Of a stretch of DNA of 5,400 nt, positions 1 through 5,077 are shown one piece after another. The notes beneath the pieces were generated by a model. That model was not told where the DNA came from, searched no databases, and was given only the letters and a program-made list of their open reading frames with translations. Within the stretch, counting starts at the first letter, position 1; each line of letters opens with the position of its first letter. Position numbers and translations under genes: made by a program. Source of the DNA: Synergistaceae bacterium (GTDB lineage Bacteria > Synergistota > Synergistia > Synergistales > Synergistaceae); contig JAISQC010000012.1 in NCBI GenBank assembly GCA_031274465.1, positions 1 through 5,400 of the forward strand, read 5' to 3'.

Positions 1-100
1 CACGGCAACCACTTTGACGGAGAACGAATCTACTCCATTTCGCCGAAAAGAACATTTATTCAGCGTTTCCTTATGTGCGTATCCCGGTTCGTTGGGGCAT
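1..100. other. Left-edge stretch without a supportable gene
   Basis: No convincing gene is visible. Two plus-strand frames stay open from the window edge, one to a TGA at 124-126 and one to a TAA near 131-133. One minus-strand frame runs from an ATG at 55-53 off the edge. None shows a recognisable motif, and all are short enough to be chance in this composition. The segment around 51-72, read on the minus strand as GGAAACGCTGAATAAATG, loosely resembles the terminal inverted repeats of some insertion sequences, so an element could end here and extend left of the window. That is only an impression from sequence style. Confidence 0.3.
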
Positions 101-209
101 GGCGCCCTCCTGCACCCTGCGGGTGAAAGAAAATAATATTACGAGGGTGCAGGGAGCGGCGCTCCCTGCCGGGGTTTGAGGCAGAGCCTCAAGGTCTTGC
201 CTGTTTTTT
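101..209. repeat. Cluster of palindromes, probable dispersed intergenic repeat
   Basis: Three inverted repeats are packed into about 100 bases. First, CTCCTGCACCCT (107-118) pairs with 144-156, giving 12 bp with one bulged G around an AT-rich loop. Second, GCAGGGAGC (149-157) pairs perfectly with GCTCCCTGC (161-169) across a 3-base loop. Third, TTGAGGC (176-182) pairs perfectly with GCCTCAA (186-192) across the loop AGA. The first two are mutually exclusive. A T-run at 204-209 lies 11 bases beyond the last stem, so none is a clean intrinsic terminator on either strand. Lying just past the 3' end of the minus-strand gene, it resembles the short palindromic repeats seen between genes in many gut bacterial genomes. 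Some transcript-end function for the neighbouring unit is possible. Confidence 0.5.
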
Positions 210-231
210 CGAATTGGGATAAAAGAACGTC

Positions 232-924
232 CTATCTCGTTTCGAATCCGACCTGCGCCGGGGTGACGCGGGACATCCACAACGCGCGCAACGCCTGCGC
301 CAGCTCTTCGTCGATCACGCCGGTCGGCGGCGAGTTCGAGCGAACCTGAAACGTTTTGACGGCGGAGACCGTGCCCTCGCCCTCGCGCCCGTCCGGCGCG
401 TTTGGGTAATAGCCCAGCATTTTCAGGTATTTCTGGACGCGCCAGACGGTGGAGGCGCGTTCGTCTTTTTTTGTCTCTGGCGGCATGGCAATGGCCAGCA
501 TTTCGGACTCCGCGTCGCGCACTATTTCGCCTTTGGCTTCCTCGACCAGGCGCACTGCCGTGCGCAGCTCCCCTTCCCTGTATTCGATAGAGGCCGCGAG
601 CTCGTTATAGTCGCGGACCCTACCGTTGTAAACTTCGAGTTCGGCGCCGCCTTCGGCTATGGCCTCCATCACGTCGAGGGCTATCCTCTCGCGCAGCATC
701 CACGCAAGCTCCGGGGCGCCCATGGGCCCGCTCCGCTCCGCGGCGGGGCGTGCGAAGCCGCCGCAAGGGGGCGCGCGCTGGGGTTGCGCCTCGCCGGTTC
801 GCAAAATCAGCTCCGGATGTTCTATGTATTCGCGCATCGTCCGAATCTCGTGCAACCAAAACGCGGCGACTGCCAAGATTATCGCTATCGCCGCGAGGAT
901 GAGATATTTTTTTGAGGCGCCCAT
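232..924 (-). CDS. Membrane-anchored protein with C-terminal peptidoglycan-binding domain
   Basis: The product has 230 residues. A short basic N-terminus (KK at 5-6) precedes one hydrophobic helix at about 7-24, so it is probably an inner-membrane anchor with the rest outside the cytoplasm. Residues about 50-70 are rich in Pro, Gly, Ala and Arg and look like a flexible linker. Residues 73-148 are charged and helix-rich, possibly coiled. Residues about 160-215 match the PG_binding_1 fold: WRVQKYLKMLGYY, a DGREGEGT turn, then AVKTFQ and a TGVIDEEL segment. This fold usually tethers proteins to cell-wall peptide stems. I see no hydrolase or transpeptidase domain, so its job beyond wall binding is unknown. 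The ATG lies 6 bases after the stop of the upstream gene with only a weak AGAAG before it, so it is probably translationally coupled to that gene. Confidence 0.8.
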   Translation of the reverse strand: MGASKKYLILAAIAIILAVAAFWLHEIRTMREYIEHPELILRTGEAQPQRAPPCGGFARPAAERSGPMGAPELAWMLRERIALDVMEAIAEGGAELEVYNGRVRDYNELAASIEYREGELRTAVRLVEEAKGEIVRDAESEMLAIAMPPETKKDERASTVWRVQKYLKMLGYYPNAPDGREGEGTVSAVKTFQVRSNSPPTGVIDEELAQALRALWMSRVTPAQVGFETR

Positions 925-930
925 CTTCTG

Positions 931-2484
931 CTACATGACCAGAGAATATTTTTCGACGGGGGCGAACGCGTCGGTGAACGCGGCGATTTTCGGCTCGAAC
1001 CGGTTCGGCCACCTGTGGGCGAGGAGTGAGGCCATGTAATCGCCCTCCGGCGGCAGGTTGGGAACCTCGCCGGACGCGAGGGCCACTATCATTATGTTCT
1101 GCCTCGTCGCCATGCTGTTCGGGTAAGTGGCTGGAAATATCATGACGGTCGGGAACGCGGAGGCGATGCTCGAATATATCCCGCTGAAGAGCTCGCCGTC
1201 GAGGGAGGAGATTATGTTTACCACGAAAACCCCGTCGTCGGGCAGGAGCGCCCTTATGTTTTTCATGCACTCCGATGTGGTCATGTGAAAGGGTATGCTG
1301 TAGGACGAGCCGAACACGTCCTCGAAGATCGCGTCGTATTTGGCCTCCCGCGACCCGGCCTCCCTATTCAGGAAGCTTCTCGCGTCCTCGTGGAAGATTC
1401 TCTGGCCCTGCCTATCGGACAAGGCGAAATATTCGCGGGCGACCTCGGTGATGCCGGGGTCCAGCTCCACGACGTCAACCTCCACGCCCGGCCTCGTCGC
1501 CCCGATGTGCTTGGGGACGCAATAGCCCCCTCCGCCGAGCATCAGGACTTTTTTCACGTCGCGCTTGTAATGGAAGGCCAAATCGTAAAACTTCGTGTAG
1601 TCGCTGTAAAGGTCGTTCGGCCTGTCCACGTACATCAGCGACTGGGCGCCCATGGGGTCCGTCTGCAGGATCCTGACGGTGAGGTTGGTCCCCCAAGCGG
1701 TCCGCTCCATAACCCTTACGCTGTTGTAGCGGGTGTCGATCGTGATGCCTTCCGGCTTCATGAGCATGGCCTCCCCTTCGCTCAAAAATCCCGCATATAC
1801 TGAAATCGCTATGAACGGCACGAAAAGAAACCGGGCGTTCCCTGCCCCGTGCAGGACGAGCGCCACTGCGCCAAGCACAAACGCGACGATGAAAAGTATC
1901 GTCTGAGACGAGAAAAACGAAATCAACACGAACCCGCCGAGAAACGTCCCCAAAATGCTGCCTGCGGACGACAGGGCGGAATACCTCCCCACGGTCCCTC
2001 CTGACGAGACGACGCTTTGCATGGCAAGGCGGACGATAAATGGCGACACCATCCCGAGCAATAGGCTCGGAAGAGCGAACAGGCAGACCGACGCCAGCAA
2101 TGACCCGGCGTAGACGTTGCCCATTCCGCGAGCGAGGGCGGAAAGGAGCGGGTTTGCGGCAAAGCCAACGGCCAGAGTCACCGCGCCGGCGCCGCCGATT
2201 ATGTACGACAGCAGGCGCGGATTCGGCCTTCGGTCGGAGACAAAGCCGCCGAGCCAGTAGCCAAGCGTGAGGCTCGCCATGATGATGCCTATCAGCGACG
2301 TCCACACCACAAGAGACGTCCCCATGTACGGAGCGATGACGCGGGAACCTGCCATCTCCAGCACCATGACGCAAGCCCCGCATGAAAAAGAAGCAAAAGC
2401 AAGCGCCCCGCCCGAGGCGGGCTTTCCAGGGGGCGCAGAGTTCACGTTCGAATTTTTATCCTTGCCGCGCGGCATTCCGCCCAT
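931..2484 (-). CDS. Fused membrane transporter-like / spermidine synthase-like protein
   Basis: The product has 517 residues. After a polar tail (1-25) come about seven hydrophobic helices between about 27 and 235, including EMAGSRVIAPYMGTS (43-57) and LGYWLGGFVSDRR (74-86), typical of the membrane part of fused SpeE proteins. From about 245 there is a Rossmann methyltransferase-type domain: RYNSVRVME (252-260), the Gly-rich SAM or decarboxylated-SAM loop VLMLGGGGYCVPKHI (313-327), acidic E340 in VVELDPGI, and HEDARSFL (366-372). At the position where true spermidine synthases carry a DSSDP-like catalytic stretch it has IFEDVFGSSYSIPFH (386-400), as is common in the fused family. Spermidine synthesis is therefore not assured and the real substrate is unknown. 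The ATG at 2484 was chosen for the GGAGG 10 bases upstream. It is the first gene of a two-gene unit with the peptidoglycan-binding gene. Confidence 0.85.
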   Translation of the reverse strand: MGGMPRGKDKNSNVNSAPPGKPASGGALAFASFSCGACVMVLEMAGSRVIAPYMGTSLVVWTSLIGIIMASLTLGYWLGGFVSDRRPNPRLLSYIIGGAGAVTLAVGFAANPLLSALARGMGNVYAGSLLASVCLFALPSLLLGMVSPFIVRLAMQSVVSSGGTVGRYSALSSAGSILGTFLGGFVLISFFSSQTILFIVAFVLGAVALVLHGAGNARFLFVPFIAISVYAGFLSEGEAMLMKPEGITIDTRYNSVRVMERTAWGTNLTVRILQTDPMGAQSLMYVDRPNDLYSDYTKFYDLAFHYKRDVKKVLMLGGGGYCVPKHIGATRPGVEVDVVELDPGITEVAREYFALSDRQGQRIFHEDARSFLNREAGSREAKYDAIFEDVFGSSYSIPFHMTTSECMKNIRALLPDDGVFVVNIISSLDGELFSGIYSSIASAFPTVMIFPATYPNSMATRQNIMIVALASGEVPNLPPEGDYMASLLAHRWPNRFEPKIAAFTDAFAPVEKYSLVM

Positions 2485-2494
2485 CGCGCATCAT

Positions 2495-2499
2495 CCTCC
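2495..2499 (-). promoter_or_regulatory. Ribosome binding site of the SpeE-like fusion gene
   Basis: GGAGG on the minus strand lies 10 bases before the ATG at 2484-2482. Two overlapping ATGs just after it (ATGATG) are in another frame that encodes nothing recognisable. The spacing and the downstream protein favour the 2484 start over the in-frame ATG three codons later. Confidence 0.6.
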
Positions 2500-2513
2500 G
2501 TCCAGTGCGGTCA

Positions 2514-2542
2514 ATAATAGCCGAAACAGAAGCGCATTGCAA
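2514..2542 (-). promoter_or_regulatory. Sigma70-type promoter for the SpeE-like / PG-binding unit
   Basis: On the minus strand TTGCAA (2542-2537) is followed by a 17-base spacer and TATTAT (2519-2514), matching four and five of six consensus positions. Transcription would begin near 2507, giving a leader of only about 22 bases that includes the GGAGG ribosome binding site. This makes the downstream pair independent of thpR transcription, although readthrough from thpR is also possible because I see no terminator in the 114-base gap. Confidence 0.6.
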
Positions 2543-2598
2543 ATTCGGGAAACCGCCTGCCGGCCACGGGACGCAGGACAAAAGCGCCATGCCGAGCG

Positions 2599-3165
2599 TC
2601 AGCCCGGGTAGCTTCCGAGCGGGGAGTAAATGGCGCCTCCGGGCGCAAGCACGCTCCGGGCTAAGGTGAAACCCCTGCACTCCCACGAGACGAGCGGGGC
2701 TTCGGACAGCCTCGACGCCAGTTCCCGCGTCACGCCGAACCCGTTCTCCGCACGAGCGCGCGCTATGGTGATATGGGGGTGAAAACCTCGGCGTTCCGCC
2801 TCGCACCCCGCCCTGACAGCGGCTTTGTCAACCATCGAGGCGAGTTTTCCCAACTGAGCGCCCCCTTCCCCAACCCCGAGCCACAGCGTTTTCGCGCGGT
2901 CCAGGCTTGGAAACCCGCCCGCGCCCGAGGTTTTTATCGCAAAAGGCCGAACATCCCCCAGCCTCGAAAAGTTGGTGTCGAGGCGCGATACCTGGCCCGG
3001 AGAGACGTCGCCGAGAAATTTAAGGGTAACGTGGAGCTGATCCCGGGACACCCACCTGAAACCAGCAAAACCCCTCAAACCATCCACAAAACCAGCCACT
3101 TCGCCTACAACGCTCTCTGGAAGCGACACGCAGACGAAGGCACGAACGGAGAGATTATTTTCCAT
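2599..3165 (-). CDS. thpR: RNA 2',3'-cyclic phosphodiesterase (2H family, LigT/ThpR)
   Basis: The product has 188 residues, the normal length for this family. It belongs to the 2H phosphoesterases, which open 2',3'-cyclic phosphates on RNA ends and were first studied as tRNA-half ligases; it should be cytoplasmic. Both signature HxTx motifs are present: HVTL with H45 and T47, and HITI with H131 and T133. These supply the paired catalytic His and Thr residues. Other family hallmarks are the opening RAFVCVSLPE (8-17), FPSLDRAKTLWLGV (85-98) and the C-terminal ARSVLAPGGAIYSPLGSYP. The ATG at 3165 gives the expected N-terminus, but the ribosome binding site is weak: AAGGA is 14 bases upstream and CGGA is nearer. 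It is transcribed divergently from the small membrane protein gene. Its physiological RNA target is not known from sequence. Confidence 0.92.
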   Translation of the reverse strand: MENNLSVRAFVCVSLPESVVGEVAGFVDGLRGFAGFRWVSRDQLHVTLKFLGDVSPGQVSRLDTNFSRLGDVRPFAIKTSGAGGFPSLDRAKTLWLGVGEGGAQLGKLASMVDKAAVRAGCEAERRGFHPHITIARARAENGFGVTRELASRLSEAPLVSWECRGFTLARSVLAPGGAIYSPLGSYPG

Positions 3166-3192
3166 ATGCGATCCGCGATTCCTTAAGTTATT

Positions 3193-3241
3193 TCACGCAA
3201 CAAGCTTCATCGCAAATACCAAAAAAAATTGCGTGATTTGC
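3193..3241. repeat. Inverted repeats in the divergent intergenic region
   Basis: TCACGCAA (3193-3200) is repeated inverted as TTGCGTGA (3229-3236), and GCAAAT (3212-3217) is repeated inverted as ATTTGC (3236-3241). They surround an A-run at 3221-3228. The position between divergent genes and just upstream of the candidate plus-strand promoter would suit a regulator-binding site, but the arms are short and could be fortuitous in an AT-rich spacer. The rest of the 153-base gap (3166-3318) holds no gene I can support. Confidence 0.3.
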
Positions 3242-3243
3242 AT

Positions 3244-3272
3244 TTTACCTGCGCTCCTCTTCGCTTTATATT
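3244..3272 (+). promoter_or_regulatory. Candidate promoter for the small membrane protein operon
   Basis: TTTACC (3244-3249), a 17-base spacer and TATATT (3267-3272) give four and five matches to the sigma70 consensus. Transcription would start near 3279, about 40 bases ahead of the ATG at 3319. The segment from 3265 to 3295 is very AT-rich and offers other possible -10 boxes such as TATACT at 3274, so the exact promoter is uncertain. Confidence 0.45.
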
Positions 3273-3318
3273 CTATACTATATTACATGATAAAACATTT
3301 TGGGGAGACGCGCAAATC

Positions 3319-3594
3319 ATGAGGGTTTTCGCAATTGTCGGACTGCTCGTCACAGTCGCAATCATAGGGTTTCTGGCCGCCGCTTTTCTGTCTCAGGCAA
3401 CGCGCCCGATGACCGCAATTCCGGCGGACGTGCTTCCCGCCGGGAAGAGCGCCGACAGCGATATCGGCGGGGCAAGCCCAAGGCAAGGGAACGCCATCGA
3501 CGCGGCGCGCGCCGTCGCGTCCGTTGACCGGGCCCGTCAGCAGGAGGCGCAGGAGCTGATGAACCGCATGGACGGCATAACCGGCAATCCATGA
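3319..3594 (+). CDS. Small single-pass membrane protein of unknown function
   Basis: The product has 91 residues and is not recognised. A hydrophobic helix covers about residues 3-25 (VFAIVGLLVTVAIIGFLAAAF). A Pro, Ala and Gly-rich segment follows, and then a probable helix at about 57-85 with DRARQQEAQELMNRM. The layout suggests an inner-membrane anchor with a short tail outside the cytoplasm. The ATG at 3319 is preferred because a TGGGGAGA ribosome binding site lies about 10 bases upstream. The frame extends back to a TTG at 3229, but that would place the likely promoter inside the gene. The stop codon overlaps the next start as ATGA, so the two proteins are probably made together. Small size and lack of a family leave the function open. 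Confidence 0.65.
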   Translation: MRVFAIVGLLVTVAIIGFLAAAFLSQATRPMTAIPADVLPAGKSADSDIGGASPRQGNAIDAARAVASVDRARQQEAQELMNRMDGITGNP

Positions 3595-4103
3595 AAAAGC
3601 GCGCCGCCATTGTTCTGGCCCTTCTGATGCTCCTGCACGAAGCGCCCGCGCGCGCCGCACTTTCGGCGAACGCCGCGTTTACGTTGCTGGGCAAGGTGCC
3701 GCCCGGCGAATACATGCCGGACGCGAAGGCTTTTTTGGGGTTGCCGTCCTCGGAGCGCAGCATCGACGCGAATAAGAACGTAAAAGTCACGCGGTGGGGC
3801 AAGCAAAGCGACTCATGGATATTTGACGTGCTTCACGACGAGGATACCGTCAGGGCAACCCGGATTGTCTGGAGGACGAAAACCAAGAGCGAGCAGCAGA
3901 CGATTTTCTCGCAGCTCACGACGGCGGGGAAAGGATTTTTCGGCAAACCGGCGACGTTCAGGAGCATGGACGAGGCCGAATGGAGCGACTTCGACGGGCG
4001 CTGGATCGTACGCGCCAAAATAGAAACGGATATAGCGAAAGGGGTGACGCTGCTGTCGGGCATAAGGAACAACGTCATGGACAGCGCTAGTTTCGGCTTT
4101 TAG
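3591..4103 (+). CDS. Exported protein of unknown function
   Basis: The product has 170 residues and I recognise no family. The N-terminus is a good Sec signal peptide: KKR, a hydrophobic core at about 5-15, and an ARA-A cleavage site after residue 22. The mature part of about 148 residues is mixed alpha/beta in appearance, with KVTRWGKQSDSWIFDVLHDE (65-84), IVWRTKTKSEQQTIFSQL and FDGRWIVRAKIETD. It has no cysteines, so it is neither a lipoprotein nor disulfide-bonded. It ends in Phe, a feature of outer-membrane barrels, but it is too short and lacks an obvious strand pattern for that. Its ATG overlaps the preceding stop and no strong ribosome binding site is seen, which points to coupled translation. 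It is probably periplasmic. Confidence 0.7.
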   Translation: MKKRAAIVLALLMLLHEAPARAALSANAAFTLLGKVPPGEYMPDAKAFLGLPSSERSIDANKNVKVTRWGKQSDSWIFDVLHDEDTVRATRIVWRTKTKSEQQTIFSQLTTAGKGFFGKPATFRSMDEAEWSDFDGRWIVRAKIETDIAKGVTLLSGIRNNVMDSASFGF

Positions 4104-4148
4104 CGGTTCGAGCTACGCAAAATAAATAAATCGAGGGAGGCAAATATC

Positions 4149-4877
4149 ATGCGCAGGAAAGCAATGGCCGCCGCTTCGGCGGGCCTGATAATCTCAATCG
4201 TGGGGCTTTGCGTCACGCTATTTTCGCCGGGCGCCGCTAACGCGGCGGAAGCCCAGCACGAAAAACACATCCGCAAGGCGGCGGAGCTTATCGCGAAGAT
4301 GCAGACTCAGGACGACTCCGAAACCATGGCGCGCACCGTCAAGTCCGGCAAGGCCGTGGCGATATTCCCGAGCCTGCTTCAAGCGGGGCTTGGCATCGGC
4401 GGGATGCACGGCGAGGGAGTGGTGCTCGTCAAAAACTCCAAAGGCGCCTGGAACGGCCCTTCGTTCACGTCGCTCGTCGGAGGCTCCTTGGGCTTCCAGA
4501 TCGGCGTAAAAGAGGTCGGCCTCGTCCTCGTGATAACGAACAACGACGGGCTTCAGGCGTTCACCGGCGGCAAAAGCTTCAAGCTGGGCGGGGATGTCAG
4601 CATAGCCGCAGGTCCGGTGGGCCGCGACGCCGGAGCGGCAACCGACTCCAGAGCCGCCGCGTCGATCTACAGCTATTCGATGTCCAAAGGGCTGTTTGCC
4701 GGCGTCGCGCTGAGCGGGTCCACGATAAACGTCAACGGGGACGCCAACAAGGCATACTGGGGCAAGGCGACGGGCGCCAAAGAAGCGCTGGGCAAGCCTG
4801 CGTCCGGGGCGAAGATAACCCCCCTCACGCAGGAGCTGGACAAACTGATGAAGCTTGCCGGCGCCAAGAAAAAATAA
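4149..4877 (+). CDS. Secreted SYLF-domain (YSC84-type) lipid-binding protein
   Basis: The product has 242 residues. It starts with a Sec signal (RRK, hydrophobic 11-25, ANA-A cleavage after about residue 32). A helical segment (35-65) leads into the SYLF domain, about 67-215. Family hallmarks are AVAIFPSLLQAGLGIGG (69-85), GEGVVLVK (88-95), GGSLGFQIGVKEVGLVLVIT (111-130), GGDVSIAAGPVGRDA (147-161), and YSYSMSKGLFAGVALSGSTI (174-193). SYLF domains bind phospholipids, with phosphoinositide binding shown in eukaryotes. The bacterial members are exported and their exact role is not settled. A strong GAGGGAGG ribosome binding site (4133-4140) sits 8 bases before the ATG. The 45-base gap after the previous gene has no terminator, so co-transcription is likely. 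The mature protein is probably periplasmic; there is no lipobox. Confidence 0.9.
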   Translation: MRRKAMAAASAGLIISIVGLCVTLFSPGAANAAEAQHEKHIRKAAELIAKMQTQDDSETMARTVKSGKAVAIFPSLLQAGLGIGGMHGEGVVLVKNSKGAWNGPSFTSLVGGSLGFQIGVKEVGLVLVITNNDGLQAFTGGKSFKLGGDVSIAAGPVGRDAGAATDSRAAASIYSYSMSKGLFAGVALSGSTINVNGDANKAYWGKATGAKEALGKPASGAKITPLTQELDKLMKLAGAKKK

Positions 4878-4893
4878 AAATCGAAAAACGCGC

Positions 4894-4922
4894 GTGACAA
4901 ACCGCGCAAAGAGTGGTAAGAT
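4894..4922 (+). promoter_or_regulatory. Sigma70-type promoter of the pyr operon
   Basis: GTGACA (4894-4899) and TAAGAT (4917-4922) are separated by exactly 17 bases, five and four matches to consensus. TGG just before the -10 resembles an extended -10 element. Transcription would start near 4929, so the nascent RNA includes the entire PyrR-binding hairpin. A short GC hairpin at 4890-4907 overlaps the -35 but has no T-run, so it is not a convincing terminator for the SYLF gene. Confidence 0.65.
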
Positions 4923-4943
4923 TCCTGCGGTTGAAAACAACGT

Positions 4944-4974
4944 CCTTTAATTCGGTCCAGTGAGGCCGGAAAGG
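4944..4974 (+). promoter_or_regulatory. PyrR-binding RNA hairpin (anti-antiterminator)
   Basis: The RNA closely matches the known PyrR binding loop. The lower stem is CCTT (4944-4947) with AAGG (4971-4974). An internal bulge follows, then the upper stem CGGTC (4953-4957) with GGCCG (4964-4968), capped by the hexaloop CAGTGA (4958-4963). The conserved core TCCAGTGAGGC is nearly the Bacillus sequence. In the known mechanism UMP-loaded PyrR stabilises this hairpin and so prevents the antiterminator from forming. The pyrR gene immediately downstream confirms the identification. Confidence 0.9.
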
Positions 4975-5020
4975 CAGCGGATGTCGTTTGACAGCGACAG
5001 CTTTAAAGTTACGCCCTGCC
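4973..5020 (+). promoter_or_regulatory. pyr antiterminator
   Basis: GGCAG (4973-4977) can pair with CTGCC (5016-5020), extended by GG (4979-4980) with CC (5014-5015) past one bulged C. A nested hairpin TGTCG (4982-4986) with CGACA (4995-4999) shortens the enclosed loop. The structure uses GG 4973-4974 from the PyrR hairpin and the 5' arm of the terminator, so it competes with both. That is the arrangement needed for a three-state attenuator. The pairings were found by eye, without energy calculation. Confidence 0.7.
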
Positions 5021-5049
5021 ATCCCGAAAGGACGGCGGGGCGTTTTTTT
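5011..5049 (+). terminator. Intrinsic terminator (attenuator) ahead of pyrR
   Basis: A 14-position stem pairs 5011-5024 with 5030-5043 around the loop CGAAA, with one A-C mismatch and one G-U pair, and runs into seven Ts (5043-5049). It lies in the untranslated leader between the pyr promoter and pyrR, so it should act as a conditional terminator used when PyrR holds the upstream hairpin. It ends only 12 bases before the pyrR ribosome binding site. Confidence 0.9.
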
Positions 5050-5061
5050 ATCTACTAACAC

Positions 5062-5077
5062 GGAGGTGGTTCATTTG
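5062..5077 (+). promoter_or_regulatory. Ribosome binding site that fixes a TTG start for pyrR
   Basis: GGAGGTGG (5062-5069) places GGAGG 8 bases before TTG at 5075-5077. The only nearby ATG in frame, 5096-5098, would lie too far away and would remove seven conserved N-terminal residues, so TTG is the likely start. Confidence 0.85.

Noticed and set aside
176..209. TTGAGGC/GCCTCAA stem with T-run as an intrinsic terminator
   Set aside because: The six Ts start 11 bases after the stem, and on the other strand no T-run follows, so the geometry is wrong.
620..1270. Minus-strand open frame of 216 codons across the gene junction
   Set aside because: Its composition is Arg-rich and low in hydrophobic order. 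It overlaps two well-supported genes in another frame.
1475..2383. Long minus-strand open frame of 302 codons overlapping the SpeE-like gene
   Set aside because: It is an Arg/His/Pro-rich shadow frame of the real gene with no motifs.
2456..2806. Minus-strand frame spanning the thpR-SpeE gap
   Set aside because: It overlaps thpR out of frame, has no domain, and shares the promoter and ribosome binding site region that fit the SpeE-like gene.
3229..3318. Upstream TTG start for the 91-residue membrane protein
   Set aside because: It would add 30 residues with no ribosome binding site, covers the candidate promoter, and would bury the N-terminal membrane helix.
4890..4907. GCGCG/CGCGC hairpin as a terminator of the SYLF gene
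   Set aside because: It has only 5 bp, an 8-base loop and no T-run, and it overlaps the pyr promoter.
4218..4940. Minus-strand open frame of 240 codons opposite the SYLF gene
   Set aside because: It is antisense to a clear SYLF domain, has no motifs, and its start lies inside the pyr leader.
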